A stretch of 64,000 nucleotides of DNA from Sepiola atlantica (Eukaryota > Mollusca > Cephalopoda > Sepiida > Sepiolidae): assembly GCA_963556195.1 (NCBI GenBank), contig OY744544.1, positions 47,040,984 through 47,104,983 of the forward strand. The letters are read 5' to 3'. Under the pieces are notes generated by a model. It was not told the DNA's origin. It was given only the letters and a program-made list of their open reading frames with translations, and searched no databases. Positions 1-11,214 of the stretch are shown piece by piece. How positions within the stretch are numbered: position 1 is the stretch's first letter; each line of letters starts with the position of its first letter. Both the position numbers and the translations under genes were made by a program.

Positions 1-1720
1 GATATTACTTAAGTAAAAAAAAAATTGAAATATTATTTTAGATACATGTAGAAATTGAGCCTGAACATTTAAAAAGAAATTAACCAAAACTAAAAATACT
101 TATTTAAGTGATTAGATGTTGCATACTTGACCAGAAGAAAAATGATTATTTTTATTCGAAAAACATAATGTAAATTATACTTTAAAATGTGTAAAACAAA
201 GTGCCTCAAATTGCACTTTGGAATGTGATTATCTTTCGTTTGTGGGGAGGTGAAATAAACGGTGTAAACAAATCAAAAGTAAGTATTAGAAGAATCGAAA
301 TATAAAATTTTTATCTTAAAATGGATTCGCAACTGTTTGTCAAAATGTTTGGAAATTTAGCTATGGATGTGCATATCGGTCCCAAATGTAAATATTTGAA
401 ATTAGGTAGTTTGACTTATTTCCCTTGGCTAGTAGAAATCTTCTCTTTTCAGAGTCTTTGTTTGACTTCGTAAAAGAATTTAGCAAAATGTTCTTAATTC
501 GTCTTAGTTACGAAGTCAAACAACATTTTACCTGCGATACTGGAGCTTGGAAACAATGTATTGTAGCAGAATAGGCACGTAGACTAAATGAGTGGAATGA
601 GTGCAAAGAGAAATAATTATTCGAATCAGTGAGGTTGAGTGTTTTTTTGTTGTGGTTACCAATGTTTGTAGATGTGTAGATAAGACGCACGTGTGTTTAG
701 AATAACCAAATTGATTCAGAGAGTTGTCGGGAGGTTCTGTTCATTCCGGCTGTAGAGTGTGTGTGTATTAGAGCACCTTTGTTTTGGTAGTGAGAGAGTG
801 TATGTATCGATTTATGTGTGCGTACTTTCGGTTAGCGATGTATGTGTACTTCGTTGTACATGCAGAAATTCATAAATATCTCTCGTAATTGTCTGCTGCT
901 TGCCGAGGTGCCCTTCGCCCTAAAGGGCTATGTAGGATTATGCTGTGCTCATGGCTGTTGTTTCTGGAAGAAAAGAGGAAAAAGAGAAATAAAACTGTGT
1001 GTTTGGATTTTTATATTACGCGTGAATTTTCGGCACTGGATATTTCTTGCACTGTGATTGGCCGAAAGAAACCGCTTATTTGAGCTTTGTCCAGGAATCT
1101 ATACGTAAAACAATATTCATTGCCGCTGCCTCTTCTAACAACATCGTTTATCTATGAGGAATTGAATGATCTATCGTATCACACGGAAAATATGAGATTT
1201 TAAATGTCCCATGTATGAAATGCGCTTTTTTTGTAGTAATATCCTTGATATTCACTGTGTTTTGATCATATTTTAACTTGGTGCTGATTTTCTTCTAAAC
1301 GACCTGTACTTTCTGCATGATCTCGATTTTCAGCATGTGGGAATCTAATAATCTGACCGCCACGAAATCTTATAATCTGACCGCCACGAAAAAGATGATT
1401 AAGCAAAGAGGGGGGAACGAACGTTAAAAAAAACTTACAAAACGCCTTTTTCCCCGAGACAACAAATTTTAACGAAAGTCTGCAATTCGACTTTATTTTA
1501 AATGCGATTTATATGAATAAATGGGAAAGTTTTTTCCCATATATCTTAACTATCAAAAGTGGTTAGGCTTATTTAAGTCTAATGATATAAGGATATATTG
1601 AAATACCGTATATATAGGCATCTGCAACTCACTCAAACAAATCACGATTCTGCTCATTTGCATATTATTTTTAATTTCTAATAAATTGATATTCTGTAAT
1701 ACACTTTTCTAATTCGTATT
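1..1720. other. AT-rich intergenic DNA, no gene recognised
   Basis: No ORF here has a recognisable domain and both strands are broken by frequent stops. Two small structures are visible: a perfect 15-bp inverted repeat (listed separately) and a short tandem duplication near 1340-1391, in which taatctgaccgccacgaaa occurs twice. A host exon too short to recognise cannot be excluded. Confidence 0.6.
459..522. repeat. Perfect 15-bp inverted repeat with 34-nt loop
   Basis: The arm at 459-473 (tgtttgacttcgtaa) is the exact reverse complement of 508-522. It could fold as a hairpin in RNA or be a small foldback or MITE remnant. No target-site duplication was identified. Confidence 0.75.
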
Positions 1721-1837
1721 TACTCAAAATATAAGTAATAATTTTACAAAAAACATTTCATTGATTTCTATATTTAATTTTTACAAGATTTATTAAGTAT
1801 TTTTAAAAATAAAATAAGATCAACATTTTTAGTGTCA
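1721..1837 (+). repeat. Dispersed direct repeat, copy 1 (about 117 bp)
   Basis: It begins tactcaaaatataagtaat and matches 3607-3723 almost base for base, with a handful of differences. Both copies run through the same T-rich stretch and end at agtgtca. The two lie about 1.9 kb apart in the same orientation and bracket a block of degenerate palindromic repeats. They could be terminal repeats of an old element or a segmental duplication; neither has recognisable LTR ends. Confidence 0.8.
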
Positions 1838-2020
1838 AATTTTCTTCTACATACGCAATCGTTTTATCGATAGTTCTATTATTATAATTATAAATAAAAT
1901 TAAATAAAAAGATTTTATTTTAAATTGTTGCGTTTTAAAAACGTTTTTCGAATTTCATTTTCAAGGGAGATACTTTACTTCCGACATTAGTAAAACGTCA
2001 AATATCGCTAAGATGTCGAG

Positions 2021-2059
2021 AGCAGATACTGCACTTTGATCTTAACCAAAACGCCAAGG
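2021..2059 (-). pseudogene. U2 snRNA-like 5' fragment
   Basis: Read on the minus strand, this segment carries ttttggttaagatcaaagtg followed by cagtatctg. That is close to the conserved 5' part of U2 snRNA, which has TTTTGGCTAAGATCAAGTG then TAGTATCTG. The rest of U2 (Sm site and 3' stem-loops) is not seen, so it is a fragment, probably the head of an snRNA-derived SINE. Two similar fragments occur at 4731-4773 and 34513-34550. Confidence 0.55.
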
Positions 2060-2149
2060 TACAATAAAAAATAAAATTTTGGTGACAAGGCAGTTTTAAA
2101 TGAAAAAAAAACTTGATTTAATTGGAATATTTTTTAATGAGGGCACAGT

Positions 2150-3000
2150 TCTGTTGTCATAAGACTTTCCTCCCAGGAATTACCTCCTCCGTTTTAAGGA
2201 CTGTGGAGGTTGAATCTACCACATAATGAAAACACAAACAAAACTCGATTGTATCGGAATATTTTTAAGGGGGCTAATCTAGTATCGGTTCTGTTGTCAT
2301 AAGACTGCCCTCGCATGAATTACCTCCTCCTTTTTTGGGTAGAGGGAAGTAGTGTTCGTTCGTCATGATATTATCCTCTAAGAACGGGGGTCAGTGTAGT
2401 ATATGTTCGTTCACCATAATACTTGCTAAGGAAGAACGATTACTCAAGTTTATAATAAACATGTCTTTTTTAACTAAACAATTATGAAAGGAAGTTATCG
2501 TTCTTCCTTAGCAATGATATTTTTTTTTAGATGGCGATTATATTTTTACGGCAAATTTTCATTGAGGCGTGTCACGTGTACAATGGAACTTGTCATTGTA
2601 TTTAATGTTATCTAAATTAATAAATGCGAAAGTTTTTCCCGCCTATCTAACTATATTAACATTAAAACGGTTTATGCTTATTTAATTCACTGTAGTATAT
2701 TTTCATTCGTCATGATACATTGCTCCCAGAAATTACCTCCTCTTCGGAGGGCGGAGGCAGTATTGTTCATTCCTCACGATACCATCCTTCCAGGATTACC
2801 TTTCTTGTGTGTGTAGGGGTGGGGTAGTGTACTATCTATTTTGTTGTGACGATATCATCATCCCAGGCATTAACTCCTACTTTTTCTTTGGTGGGGTGAT
2901 GTTCGTTCGTCATGATATCATCCTCCAGTCACTACATCCTCCTGTGAAGATCAATGCATGTAGTCCGTTCATCATGATATCATCCTCTCAGCCTAGCAAA
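2150..3000. repeat. Degenerate repeat block with recurring catgatatcatcctc motif
   Basis: The phrases gttcgttcgtcatgatat, catcctcccagg and attacctcctcc recur at irregular 50-110 bp spacing with many changes, for example near 2155, 2295, 2360, 2710, 2770, 2850, 2900 and 2975. It looks like an old tandem or internally repetitive element. No protein is recognisable. Confidence 0.6.
2423..2514. repeat. Perfect 18-bp inverted repeat, 56-nt loop
   Basis: ttgctaaggaagaacgat at 2423-2440 is exactly complementary to 2497-2514. It lies within the degenerate repeat block and could be a foldback or MITE remnant or a transcript hairpin. Confidence 0.8.
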
Positions 3001-3606
3001 ACTATGCGACCGGAGGGAACATATATTTGCTAGTTATTAATAAAAATGATTTAGAAACCCATTCTTAACACGTGTTAATTGACCCTAAACATGAACTTTA
3101 AGTCATGGGAGTGGCAAAAAGTAAGTGAGTTTGTAATAATTAAATAATTCTCGGAAATACTCAAGCTGCCTATGAATCTAAAACTCTAGAGAGACACAGA
3201 TTATTTTTGGGGTGAGTGACTGCAGTTTGCTGTTTAAATTCAAAGTATCTTAATTCAAATCAGAAATTACTATCTTTTCGCCAGTTTTAGCTTCAAAATT
3301 ACTATCAATTTTGAAAGTGTCACAGAATCAGCCATTTAAAACAATCTAGCTTGAAAAGTATTTTAGAAACCTGCACCCGTCCAAAATATCTGTTGGAGGA
3401 TTTATTCATTTTCAAAAGATTTGAAGGCAAAATGAGTTCTTATAAAAAACTAGAAAAGAAAAACAAACATTAATTTGCAATTTCGAAATACATGGGAATT
3501 CATCTTGTTTTCTACATCGATTGTTTCACTGCTATTCTAAATAAAATGGCGGGTTAATACAACTATTTTTTTTCAGTCGTGATAAAATGGATTTTTACCG
3601 GTGTTT

Positions 3607-3723
3607 TACTCAAAATGTAAGTAATAATTTTACAAAAAACATTTCATTGATTTCTATATTTAATTTTTACAAGATTTTTAAAGTATTTTTAAAAATAAAA
3701 TAAGATCAACATTTTTAGTGTCA
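3607..3723 (+). repeat. Dispersed direct repeat, copy 2
   Basis: Near-identical to 1721-1837 in the same orientation. The few differences include ataagt/gtaagt and a changed run before the shared aagtatttttaaaaataaa. See copy 1 for interpretation. Confidence 0.8.
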
Positions 3724-5522
3724 CTTTTTTCTATTTATTTAAATAATCTATATGATTAATATGATTTCGCTTATTTTCCCAATAAGTTTAGATAGTATAT
3801 TTCGAATAGATCCAAAACCGTTCGAAAGAGATTGCCTATTTGTTCGATTATGTAAAATACTAGCAGAACATTATGAACATTCTATGGTTTTTTACAAAAG
3901 TTAGTCGTCGTCTGCTTCTTATTTCTATTTCTAAAACAAAAGCTGCATTTCCACAACTGCGTCGAGTTTGATTGACCTATCTCCTTTTGATTTAACGCAT
4001 GCGTATTACTAGCAGTCGTTCTAATTAAGGCAGGAATGGTTATTATATAGACGATCGGTTTTGTGCTATATATGTACTTACATTACTTTGTATCGATTAA
4101 AAATAACGGAAAAAACGTTTTCCATGATTATTAATGAGTTTATCATTTTGCGAATGGGAGTATTGCAACGATAACATCCGAGCAATATCAAAAGGAACGA
4201 GAATTATTTCAACAAAATGTTTTCTCATTCGATCAACATTTGAAAACTGATGTTATCAGTTTCGGGTTCGTTTTTTGTCGCCTCGTTAAACAATTTGATC
4301 GTTTAGTTCTAAACATGATTTTCTTAAAAGCAAGTAATTAACGCAGACGTCATCACTTCCGCTTCTCACGGGGTTTGGTCCGCCATATTTGTAATGTAGA
4401 GATTGCACAATCAAAAGAAATAAGATGTTCCAGAAGTAACATGATATCCACAAGTTTTCATTTATCCTCAAGTCGCATTCGATATGATTGCACGTTATTT
4501 TAAAACGAAAAAGAGTTGAGCACGCGTATGGTTCGTGAACTTTTAATGTCGTTTTCATCTTTATTTTCTTGAATATTTGATAGAAGTTTGTTAACTGACT
4601 ACCCGAGTGTTTGGTGTTTGTTAGATACATAAAATCGGCGGGTGATTGCATGCTAATGAAATGTTTAGATACCATTTCATTCCACTCTTGTTTTACAAAC
4701 ATACAAAATTCTTGGAAGACAAAATTAACTTTTTTGGCCTTCGAGTTAGGATCAAAGTGTGATATCTGTTCTATCCTTGGTTAGGAGAAGATACTGTAAT
4801 TTTAAGGCAATTTTTATCTTTTCCCAATCCATGGTGCCCATTTTGTAGAGCCGGAGTTCCTCACATTAAAATGAACTTGTTGTCCAACTTTTCTCTCGTT
4901 GGAAGGCAAATAAATAGTGGCAAATAAATGTTATGTGCTGTATTGATAAACATCCCTAATTACATGACACAAAATATGACAAATATATTAAATTCACCCG
5001 GCGTTATATACGTGTCAAATATTTTCTACAAGTCTAGAATTCAACTAATATATCGAATTTTTGCTATTCAACTAAAATATCGAATTTTTGCTATTTTCAT
5101 GAGGTTTTATGGAACACTTTTACGGGTTTGATTGAACCTAAACTCTGACATAGCAAATGCTGTATGCCAAAACCGGTCAATAGCCAACTACCAATGCGTG
5201 CTGTTCACTGTGATCTGTACCAACCAGACACTGGCGGGCGATAATAGATCGCTTTCAGATTTCAAATTTGGCAAGATTCAAAATGAGATAGCTGTTCAGG
5301 TAGAATGATCTCAATCTGTTATGTCGAAGATAACAAGGCGAACTTGTTCAAATGCAAGATCAAATGCGGGATCAAATCCAAGAAAACAGTTAGAGATGAA
5401 CGTCAGCTGAATTTCTAATCTGCGAATTGTAGTGAAATATCCAAACTCCCGAACTATGCTGATGTAGCCGTTTCTCGGTGCACTTGTGACTTCATCATCT
5501 TGACAGATTTAAACAGAAACGA
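3724..5522. other. Intergenic DNA, no gene recognised
   Basis: Apart from the U2-like fragment at 4731-4773, nothing is assignable. The minus-strand open frame at 4286-4702 (138 codons) has no domain I recognise, its composition resembles the surrounding AT-rich DNA, and it has no visible homologous partner in the window. I treat it as chance. Confidence 0.5.
4731..4773 (+). pseudogene. Diverged U2 snRNA-like fragment
   Basis: The order ttttggcct, ggatcaaagtgt, gatatctgttct follows the U2 snRNA 5' region (TTTTGGCT, AGATCAAGTGT, AGTATCTGTTCT) with several substitutions and a small insertion. It is weaker than the other two U2-like fragments and is probably an old SINE head. Confidence 0.4.
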
Positions 5523-5652
5523 CACTGTTCAATATTGTTCCATATTGGCATTGTTCAATATTGTTCAATATTGGCATTGTTCAATATTGTTCCATATTGG
5601 CATTGTTCAATATTGTTCAATATTGGCATTGTTCAATATTGTTCAATATTGG
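5523..5652 (+). repeat. 26-bp minisatellite, 5 units
   Basis: Exactly five 26-bp units based on cattgttcaatattgttcaa plus tattgg. Units differ mainly at caa/cca in the second half: units 1 and 3 have cca, units 2, 4 and 5 have caa. This suggests that duplication of a two-unit block contributed. An open frame across it (5500-5856) simply translates the repeat. Confidence 0.9.
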
Positions 5653-5859
5653 CTAGCGATCATCGAACTTGGTTTGTTGATCGATGCAATATGTTGTTTA
5701 ATAATAAATCAATATTCTGTAATTCCTTCGTTGATCGTGACCCCCGAATCTCTAGAACGACAGATAGAATGCATAGAAACTAACGTAAAATTAATTCAAT
5801 CTGTTGCATCTCTTCTATCGATGTCTGAAAAATCTGCTTCTTTAAACGATCGATGAATA

Positions 5860-6254
5860 TTGCTGTCTATTCGTGTATCCTAGATTATTTCCTTGTTCAG
5901 TATACTGAGAAAAAGTTTGAGAACAATGAATTCATCCTCTAGCTTGACCATGTATGGTCATTGGTGTCATCGGAGACTTGTGATTAAATCGGTTTGTTTT
6001 CAGAAGTAATAAAAAGAATAATAAATGTAAAATGTGTTACACCAAAGAATACAGTTTTTCAAATGTGTGTTCATTAATAAATTCCTTTTAAAAAAGGCTT
6101 TTTCTTATTGTTACAATTCATCACAAGCGTCAAATTTCGAAAATTTCAAATAAAATGTTATTTATCAGTGAAATAGTAGTTTCGAATTGATTTACTGGTC
6201 AGAATAAATCGTCAAAATTTAACCAAATTCCAATAAAGAATTCTACAAAAAAAC
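5860..6254. other. AT-rich intergenic DNA
   Basis: No coding signal, RNA gene or clear repeat was recognised between the 26-bp minisatellite and the SINE-like repeat. Confidence 0.6.
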
Positions 6255-6440
6255 GAATATATATATATATATTGTATCATTTATTTGCTTATACTTATTT
6301 AATAGGTATCGATTTACACGTGTTTCGCCAATGCTGCGGCTCATTAGCGTGGCTGATCATAACTGGGCTCGAACCTCAGTCACTGGGACTGTGATAGAGT
6401 TTGCTATCCGTTACGCTATAAGACCTGTCTGAAATTACGT
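6255..6440 (-). mobile_element. tRNA-derived SINE-like repeat
   Basis: On the minus strand there is an A-box-like tagcgtaacgg (complement of 6409-6419), followed about 34 nt later by a B box ggttcgagccc (complement of 6365-6375). This is the internal RNA polymerase III promoter layout of a tRNA. A non-tRNA body follows (cacgctaatgagccgcagca and onward), and the repeat ends in an (AT)n run at 6258-6273, the usual SINE architecture. The precise tRNA parent is not clear because the acceptor stem is not preserved. Ends are approximate. Confidence 0.65.
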
Positions 6441-6471
6441 GACAATTTATCGTTTATAAAGTTACTTTTGA

Positions 6472-7263
6472 TCCAGTCAAAATGTGACTGAACCTCAAAC
6501 AAATTGCTAACAAGAGTTTTTAACTTGGATATTTGACATGAATAACTTCTCTTTCAGATAAAAAAAAGTTTACCAAAATTAGCTTTGCGGAAACGGGTCA
6601 ACGGACGCCATCTTTAAAATCCAACTTAACAATATCAACATTTCGAGACATAAAATTCCTGACATTTCCTGAGAAGTATGTCCATTATTCCTGACAATTA
6701 CTGACAAAAATAAACGTTTTTCCTGACAAAAAAACTTTATTAAATTAGAAATAAAAAAAATAGTGTTTGCATGAAAACCCACACAGGGCCCATCCCAAGC
6801 CAGCTTGACATTTTGTTGGTATTTTAAATTGTAATGATAGGTAGCTATATGCTTAATAATAAACTAACACCAGAAAATGATTAGCCCCTGCCATTGATTT
6901 CATGTTTTCTTTTCTTATACATATATGAATATAAAAGGTACAAACACAGACTAAGTAGCCTTTTCCAAGGTAACAGTTGTCACATTAATTCCTGACATTT
7001 CATAAACAATAGGTACAAAATAAGTACAATTTACAATAAAGGAAGGGTCAGTTCATGGACGGACAAAAGAATATTTCTTGTCAAGAAGTAGTGAAAGGTA
7101 ACTTCATCATCATCAATATCTGGCTGTGGTGAGTTGCTTTGAAATTATCACACAAGTTTGAAAAGTTAATGCCATGTTTCCTGCAACTGCATCTTGCTGT
7201 AGTACACCCTGAAGTAGAGTTACACCTAATTATAGCCAACAAATTTATAGACCAGCTAGCAAG
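6472..7263 (-). mobile_element. Truncated inverted copy of the 58.2-62.1 kb TIR element (3' end)
   Basis: The reverse complement of this stretch matches about 61,374-62,117 along its length. It starts in the Cys-rich tail of the element's protein (decayed TSGCTTARCSCRKHG, about 7140-7230), continues through the same 3' untranslated sequence, and reaches the same terminal motif agtttaccaaaatta near 6568. Beyond that motif, 6472-6565 matches 58,206-58,305, the left end of the other copy. This is what a long terminal inverted repeat predicts. The copy is truncated at its 5' side at about 7263 and is non-coding. Confidence 0.85.
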
Positions 7264-7665
7264 AATGGAATTTCTTTTTAAAAAAATTATTTTTAATTAA
7301 AATTATAAAAATAAGAATAAGAATAATAAATGAAATTAATAAATAAACGAAGAACTGTTTCAATCGTCACATTTCAAAATGTAGACGTCCGTCTTTTACG
7401 TGAACGGTTTGCCGGCGTATTTTTCTTTTAAATTCCATTCTTTCACTCGCTTTTTATTCATTTTTGCAATTAAAGACCTGAAGATGATTCCGGAGAGAAT
7501 CGAAAACGTTAGTCAAACACACGTATCCTACATTAATTCATTACATTTCAACGTCAAAAAGATCATTCGACGAATGGAAAAAATAAAAAAAGGAATTACT
7601 AAACAGAAGAGTTCTGTCGTTTTCAACAACACATGCATTAATGAAAAAATGCTGCCTAAATACAC

Positions 7666-7670
<5 letters not shown>
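7264..7670. other. AT-rich intergenic DNA
   Basis: No gene recognised. The phrase gaatcgaaaacgttagtc near 7498 is reminiscent of the gacgaaacgttgatg motif in the dispersed repeat at 8271-8395 and may be a diverged relative, but the match is short. Confidence 0.4.
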
Positions 7671-7718
<48 letters not shown>

Positions 7719-7754
7719 ATGTGTGTGTGTGTGTGTGTATGTGTGTGTGTGTGT
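7671..7754 (+). repeat. Compound (AT)n(GT)n microsatellite
   Basis: An (AT) run from 7671 to 7710 is followed by (GT) with occasional interruptions to 7754. The apparent IYIYIY/VCVCV peptide in this frame is only the translated microsatellite. Confidence 0.95.
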
Positions 7755-8210
7755 AAGCATTTCTATCTTAAAGACATATTTCTTTAAATATTACAGATGA
7801 CTTGTGTATGCATTTTTTTTCCTTTATTTTTTCTAGATTCCTGATTAATTTTGGAGTTTCAGGCTGGAACTTGCAGATGTATTTAAACTAAACTACAGAT
7901 ATTAGAAGCTCTACACATCAAAACTCAAACGCCAGCTATTAACAAAATTAATTCCGATAACGGTGAAAACATCATAAAATGTTTTTACTACTAATAATCT
8001 ATTCAGACTAAAACCAACCATACAGTTCCAACAAAACCATTACTAAACATTTGAAAATAAATGTTCTTTACTCGATACCCAGCCACTGGTGATTGCTCCG
8101 AAATGAACCAAAAGTACAAGAGTACACAATGAGTACGGTAAATTCTAGCCTGGAACTTGAAAATTAATCAGGTGTCTACAAAGCATCAAGGAAAAATATG
8201 CAATCATCTG

Positions 8211-8211
<1 letters not shown>
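7755..8211. other. AT-rich intergenic DNA
   Basis: No recognisable gene or repeat. The interval lies between two AT microsatellites. Confidence 0.5.

Positions 8212-8272
<61 letters not shown>
8212..8272 (+). repeat. (AT)n microsatellite, about 30 units
   Basis: An uninterrupted (AT) run directly abutting the dispersed repeat at 8271-8395. The same arrangement is found at 52,731-52,896, so the microsatellite is probably the 3' tail of that repeat family. Confidence 0.95.
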
Positions 8273-8274
<2 letters not shown>

Positions 8275-8395
8275 GAAATGAAAAGGAAAAACCAAGAGAT
8301 ATTATTTTTATATATTCATCAACGTTTCGTCTTTATTTGTAAGACTTCCTCAGGATGATAATTTTAAGAAAAATGTCATGCAAGTACAGCCGTGG
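8271..8395 (-). repeat. Dispersed (AT)n-tailed repeat, copy 1
   Basis: The reverse complement matches 52,735-52,855 with few changes. It includes gtacttgcatgacattttt, ttaaaattatc, gaggaagtcttac, gacgaaacgttgatgaata and the terminal tttcatttccc before (AT)n. Shared boundaries plus the microsatellite tail suggest the 3' end of a SINE or LINE family. The flank at 8396-8640 on the same strand (G/A-rich on the plus strand) may be further element sequence but has no partner here. Confidence 0.8.
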
Positions 8396-11214
8396 CTGCT
8401 GACAGCACTGGACCAAGGTCCGGGCTGAGAGAAGTAGGGAGTGAAATGAATGTGGATGGCTTTGAGTGAAAAGGGGGAGGGGTGGGAGTGTGGGTGAATT
8501 TATCTTAGGGTGGAAGAGAGAGGAGGGGGTGCTGAGGTTTTTGTCGTGGTGAGGTGTAGCATGGATTATGAGGGGTTGGGGAAAGAGGAGGGGAGGGGGG
8601 AAACTCTGTGTGAACACTGTTATAACGGCAGACTATAGTTGTGCACCCTTGACACATATATAGGGTTTATTTCTCATTTCGTCTGTAGACATTTACATTG
8701 CGACTCTTCTTTCGGTGTTCGAATCGTGCGACTGGCCTTAATAATTATCTATACACTGATGATTCTGCAAGGATTAAACATATACGTATGTAGATAATAT
8801 TTCAATATTTATTATTAAAATAATCATATATATATATATTTATATTTATATTCTTTATATTAGTTATTACTATTTTTATGTTTTAGTTTTCTATAATTTC
8901 AATTGTCAAGTTTTAAATAAAAAATAAAAGTGAAACTTTGTCATTGCTGTTTATGGATATCCTACACGAAAGAGGACTATATATCTGTGTTTTAAAAAAG
9001 CCTGAAACAAATTTGATATCCTCATTGGATCCTCGTAAAATTGGATTCGACAAAGTTTGTGTTTGCCTTTGTATAGTGTTTTGTTTTCAATTACATGTCC
9101 GGAGAGACAGAGAGAAGCTACATATTGATGCCTTTATAAGGCAATTTTACGTATAGTAAAACATGCATACAGATATTCGTATACAAATCTACACATTGTA
9201 GTTGCCAGTTTCTTCAGAAATAAACTTACCGGGAGTGAGTAAAAAATTAAAATTCTCAGCAATTCAATATTGATTTTCAAGATATTCTATGACAAGAGAA
9301 ACTGTTGAAGCTTTGATCTCACTCTCTCTGCGATTTCTTTAGGGTGGATAAAGTCTATATCTAGACGGGAATATACTTCAAAAGCTAAACAAGACTGAAG
9401 GCTGCTGATTCAGCGTACAGTTGTGGCATACGTGCATTGCAAGTATTCATCTATGAAATGGTAAACACCGCTGATTTAAAGGAGATAAATTCGTGGTCTT
9501 AATCGAGGCATTAGTGAGAAGTGCACGCAAACAACCGCCGACAGCATCATAAATTTATTCTTCAATTTACACGTAACTTTTTATTCCAATACGCCTCTGC
9601 CTATGCACCAGATAATCGTTGTTTAAATGTATATAAATTGCCACCTAAAACACAAATACCCGGCGGGATGGAACGTTTGTTTAAATGAATGCCTAAAGAT
9701 ATGATTTACTATAATTATTTGTTAAGACCAGGTGTAACCTGTTTTTTTACAAAAAGTTTAATGATATTTTTTAAAGCCCGTTTTTCTAAGCTGCTTATTT
9801 TTTTGTAATATTTGTTCAAACTAAAATTGCGTATAGATGCGCTAATAAAAATAAGGTGTGATCTAAAATATTACTAACACATCTTTTGCAGTTTCGGTAG
9901 TAAATTATCATACTAAATGTGAGTTAATCAACGTTTGTTCCCCTAAAACTTTTGTCCTATAAACTTCAATAATACAAAATAGATGTTAAAATATATTTTA
10001 GTTCTGGGATTGAATTATGTTTGAAAAGGAATTCTGTTTTAATTGTTCTTTTTTTTCCGTACTTTATAATTAACTGAACAAGTCACTTATCTTTCTCTGC
10101 GTATTTCTCTCACCTCTGACTCTATGTTGATCCAACCACTCTATAATATTTTGTATGTCTATATGAGCATTTAGAGAAAGAGTGAATCACTTTTTCCAAC
10201 GAATTTAGAAGTGTGTTCGCATACAGCGTAAAAACTCGCATAAATTAGATAGCAAAATAATAAATCGCTTTATTTCTATATCATCCATGAGGATAATTTA
10301 GAAGTAAAGAGACTAATTTTTATTCATGCGAGAAAAATGTCTCAGTAGAAATTCCACAGTTTATGAATTTTCGAATGAAATCAAAGTTGAACAAATAGTT
10401 GTAGGTATTGTGGCCCAACGGATCACAGATAGATCTAGTATTACCTCAATCAGAATTCCATACCTGATTTGGGCTAAAAACTGGTGAAAAGAAACGAACA
10501 GATAAATCACGATTTGCATCTTTATATAAATTCTGATTCAAAATTAAAATTCGATGCATAATGAAGATCAATAATTATTTCTTATTCGCCCGCCGAAATC
10601 AGAGTCCGATTTTTTGTCTTAATGATAACAACTCTCTTAATAGGTTGATTTTACTAATATTCCGACTGTTATTTACTAATATTCCGGGTTTTCTTTACTA
10701 ATATTCTGGATGTTCTTTGGAATAAATGAACAGGTTCCGTTTGTCATTATCGGAGGGGTGATTATATCTGACTAGGACACATATTTTACTTGTTTTCTGT
10801 TTTTATTGTTCTATGTAACTGAGAATACCCTGCCATCAAAATATTACGCAAGCAACGAATATTACGCAGTTGATGTAAGATATACTATCTGAACGATCCG
10901 ATTTAAAATCACAAATTTGGAATTCGTAAAATTGAATGATGACAAAAATCTCGTTATTAGTTCGTCTTAAAGATAAGTCTTGATACAAATTATTACAAAT
11001 AATACCTTTACGCGTAGTTTTTGTATGAAACGGAAGTCAGAACTTTTAAAAGTACCGGCCAGAAAGTAGCTGACTTTGGATTCAATCCTCTAACTACATA
11101 ATATATAGATACACCCTAAGATGGGATACTGCTTTCACATATAAGGAGCACTCAGTCCAGTCTTTCATGCCTTGACAAAGAACAAAATCGACTTCGTATT
11201 CTCGTGAGGTATGA
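8396..11214. other. Intergenic DNA leading to the satellite
   Basis: 8455-8610 is strongly G-rich on the plus strand (runs such as gggggaggggtgggag), giving a proline-rich minus-strand frame that I attribute to composition. From 8640 to 11,214 there is AT-rich DNA with no gene, RNA or repeat I can assign. The satellite starts abruptly after 11,214 with no visible target-site duplication. Confidence 0.55.

Noticed and set aside
4286..4702. 138-codon minus-strand ORF as a gene
   Set aside because: No domain, no similarity to anything I recognise and no supporting context. Its length is compatible with chance in AT-poor local stretches, so I left it unannotated as a gene.
8333..8617. Proline-rich minus-strand frame
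   Set aside because: Explained by G-rich composition on the plus strand and by overlap with the dispersed repeat at 8271-8395.
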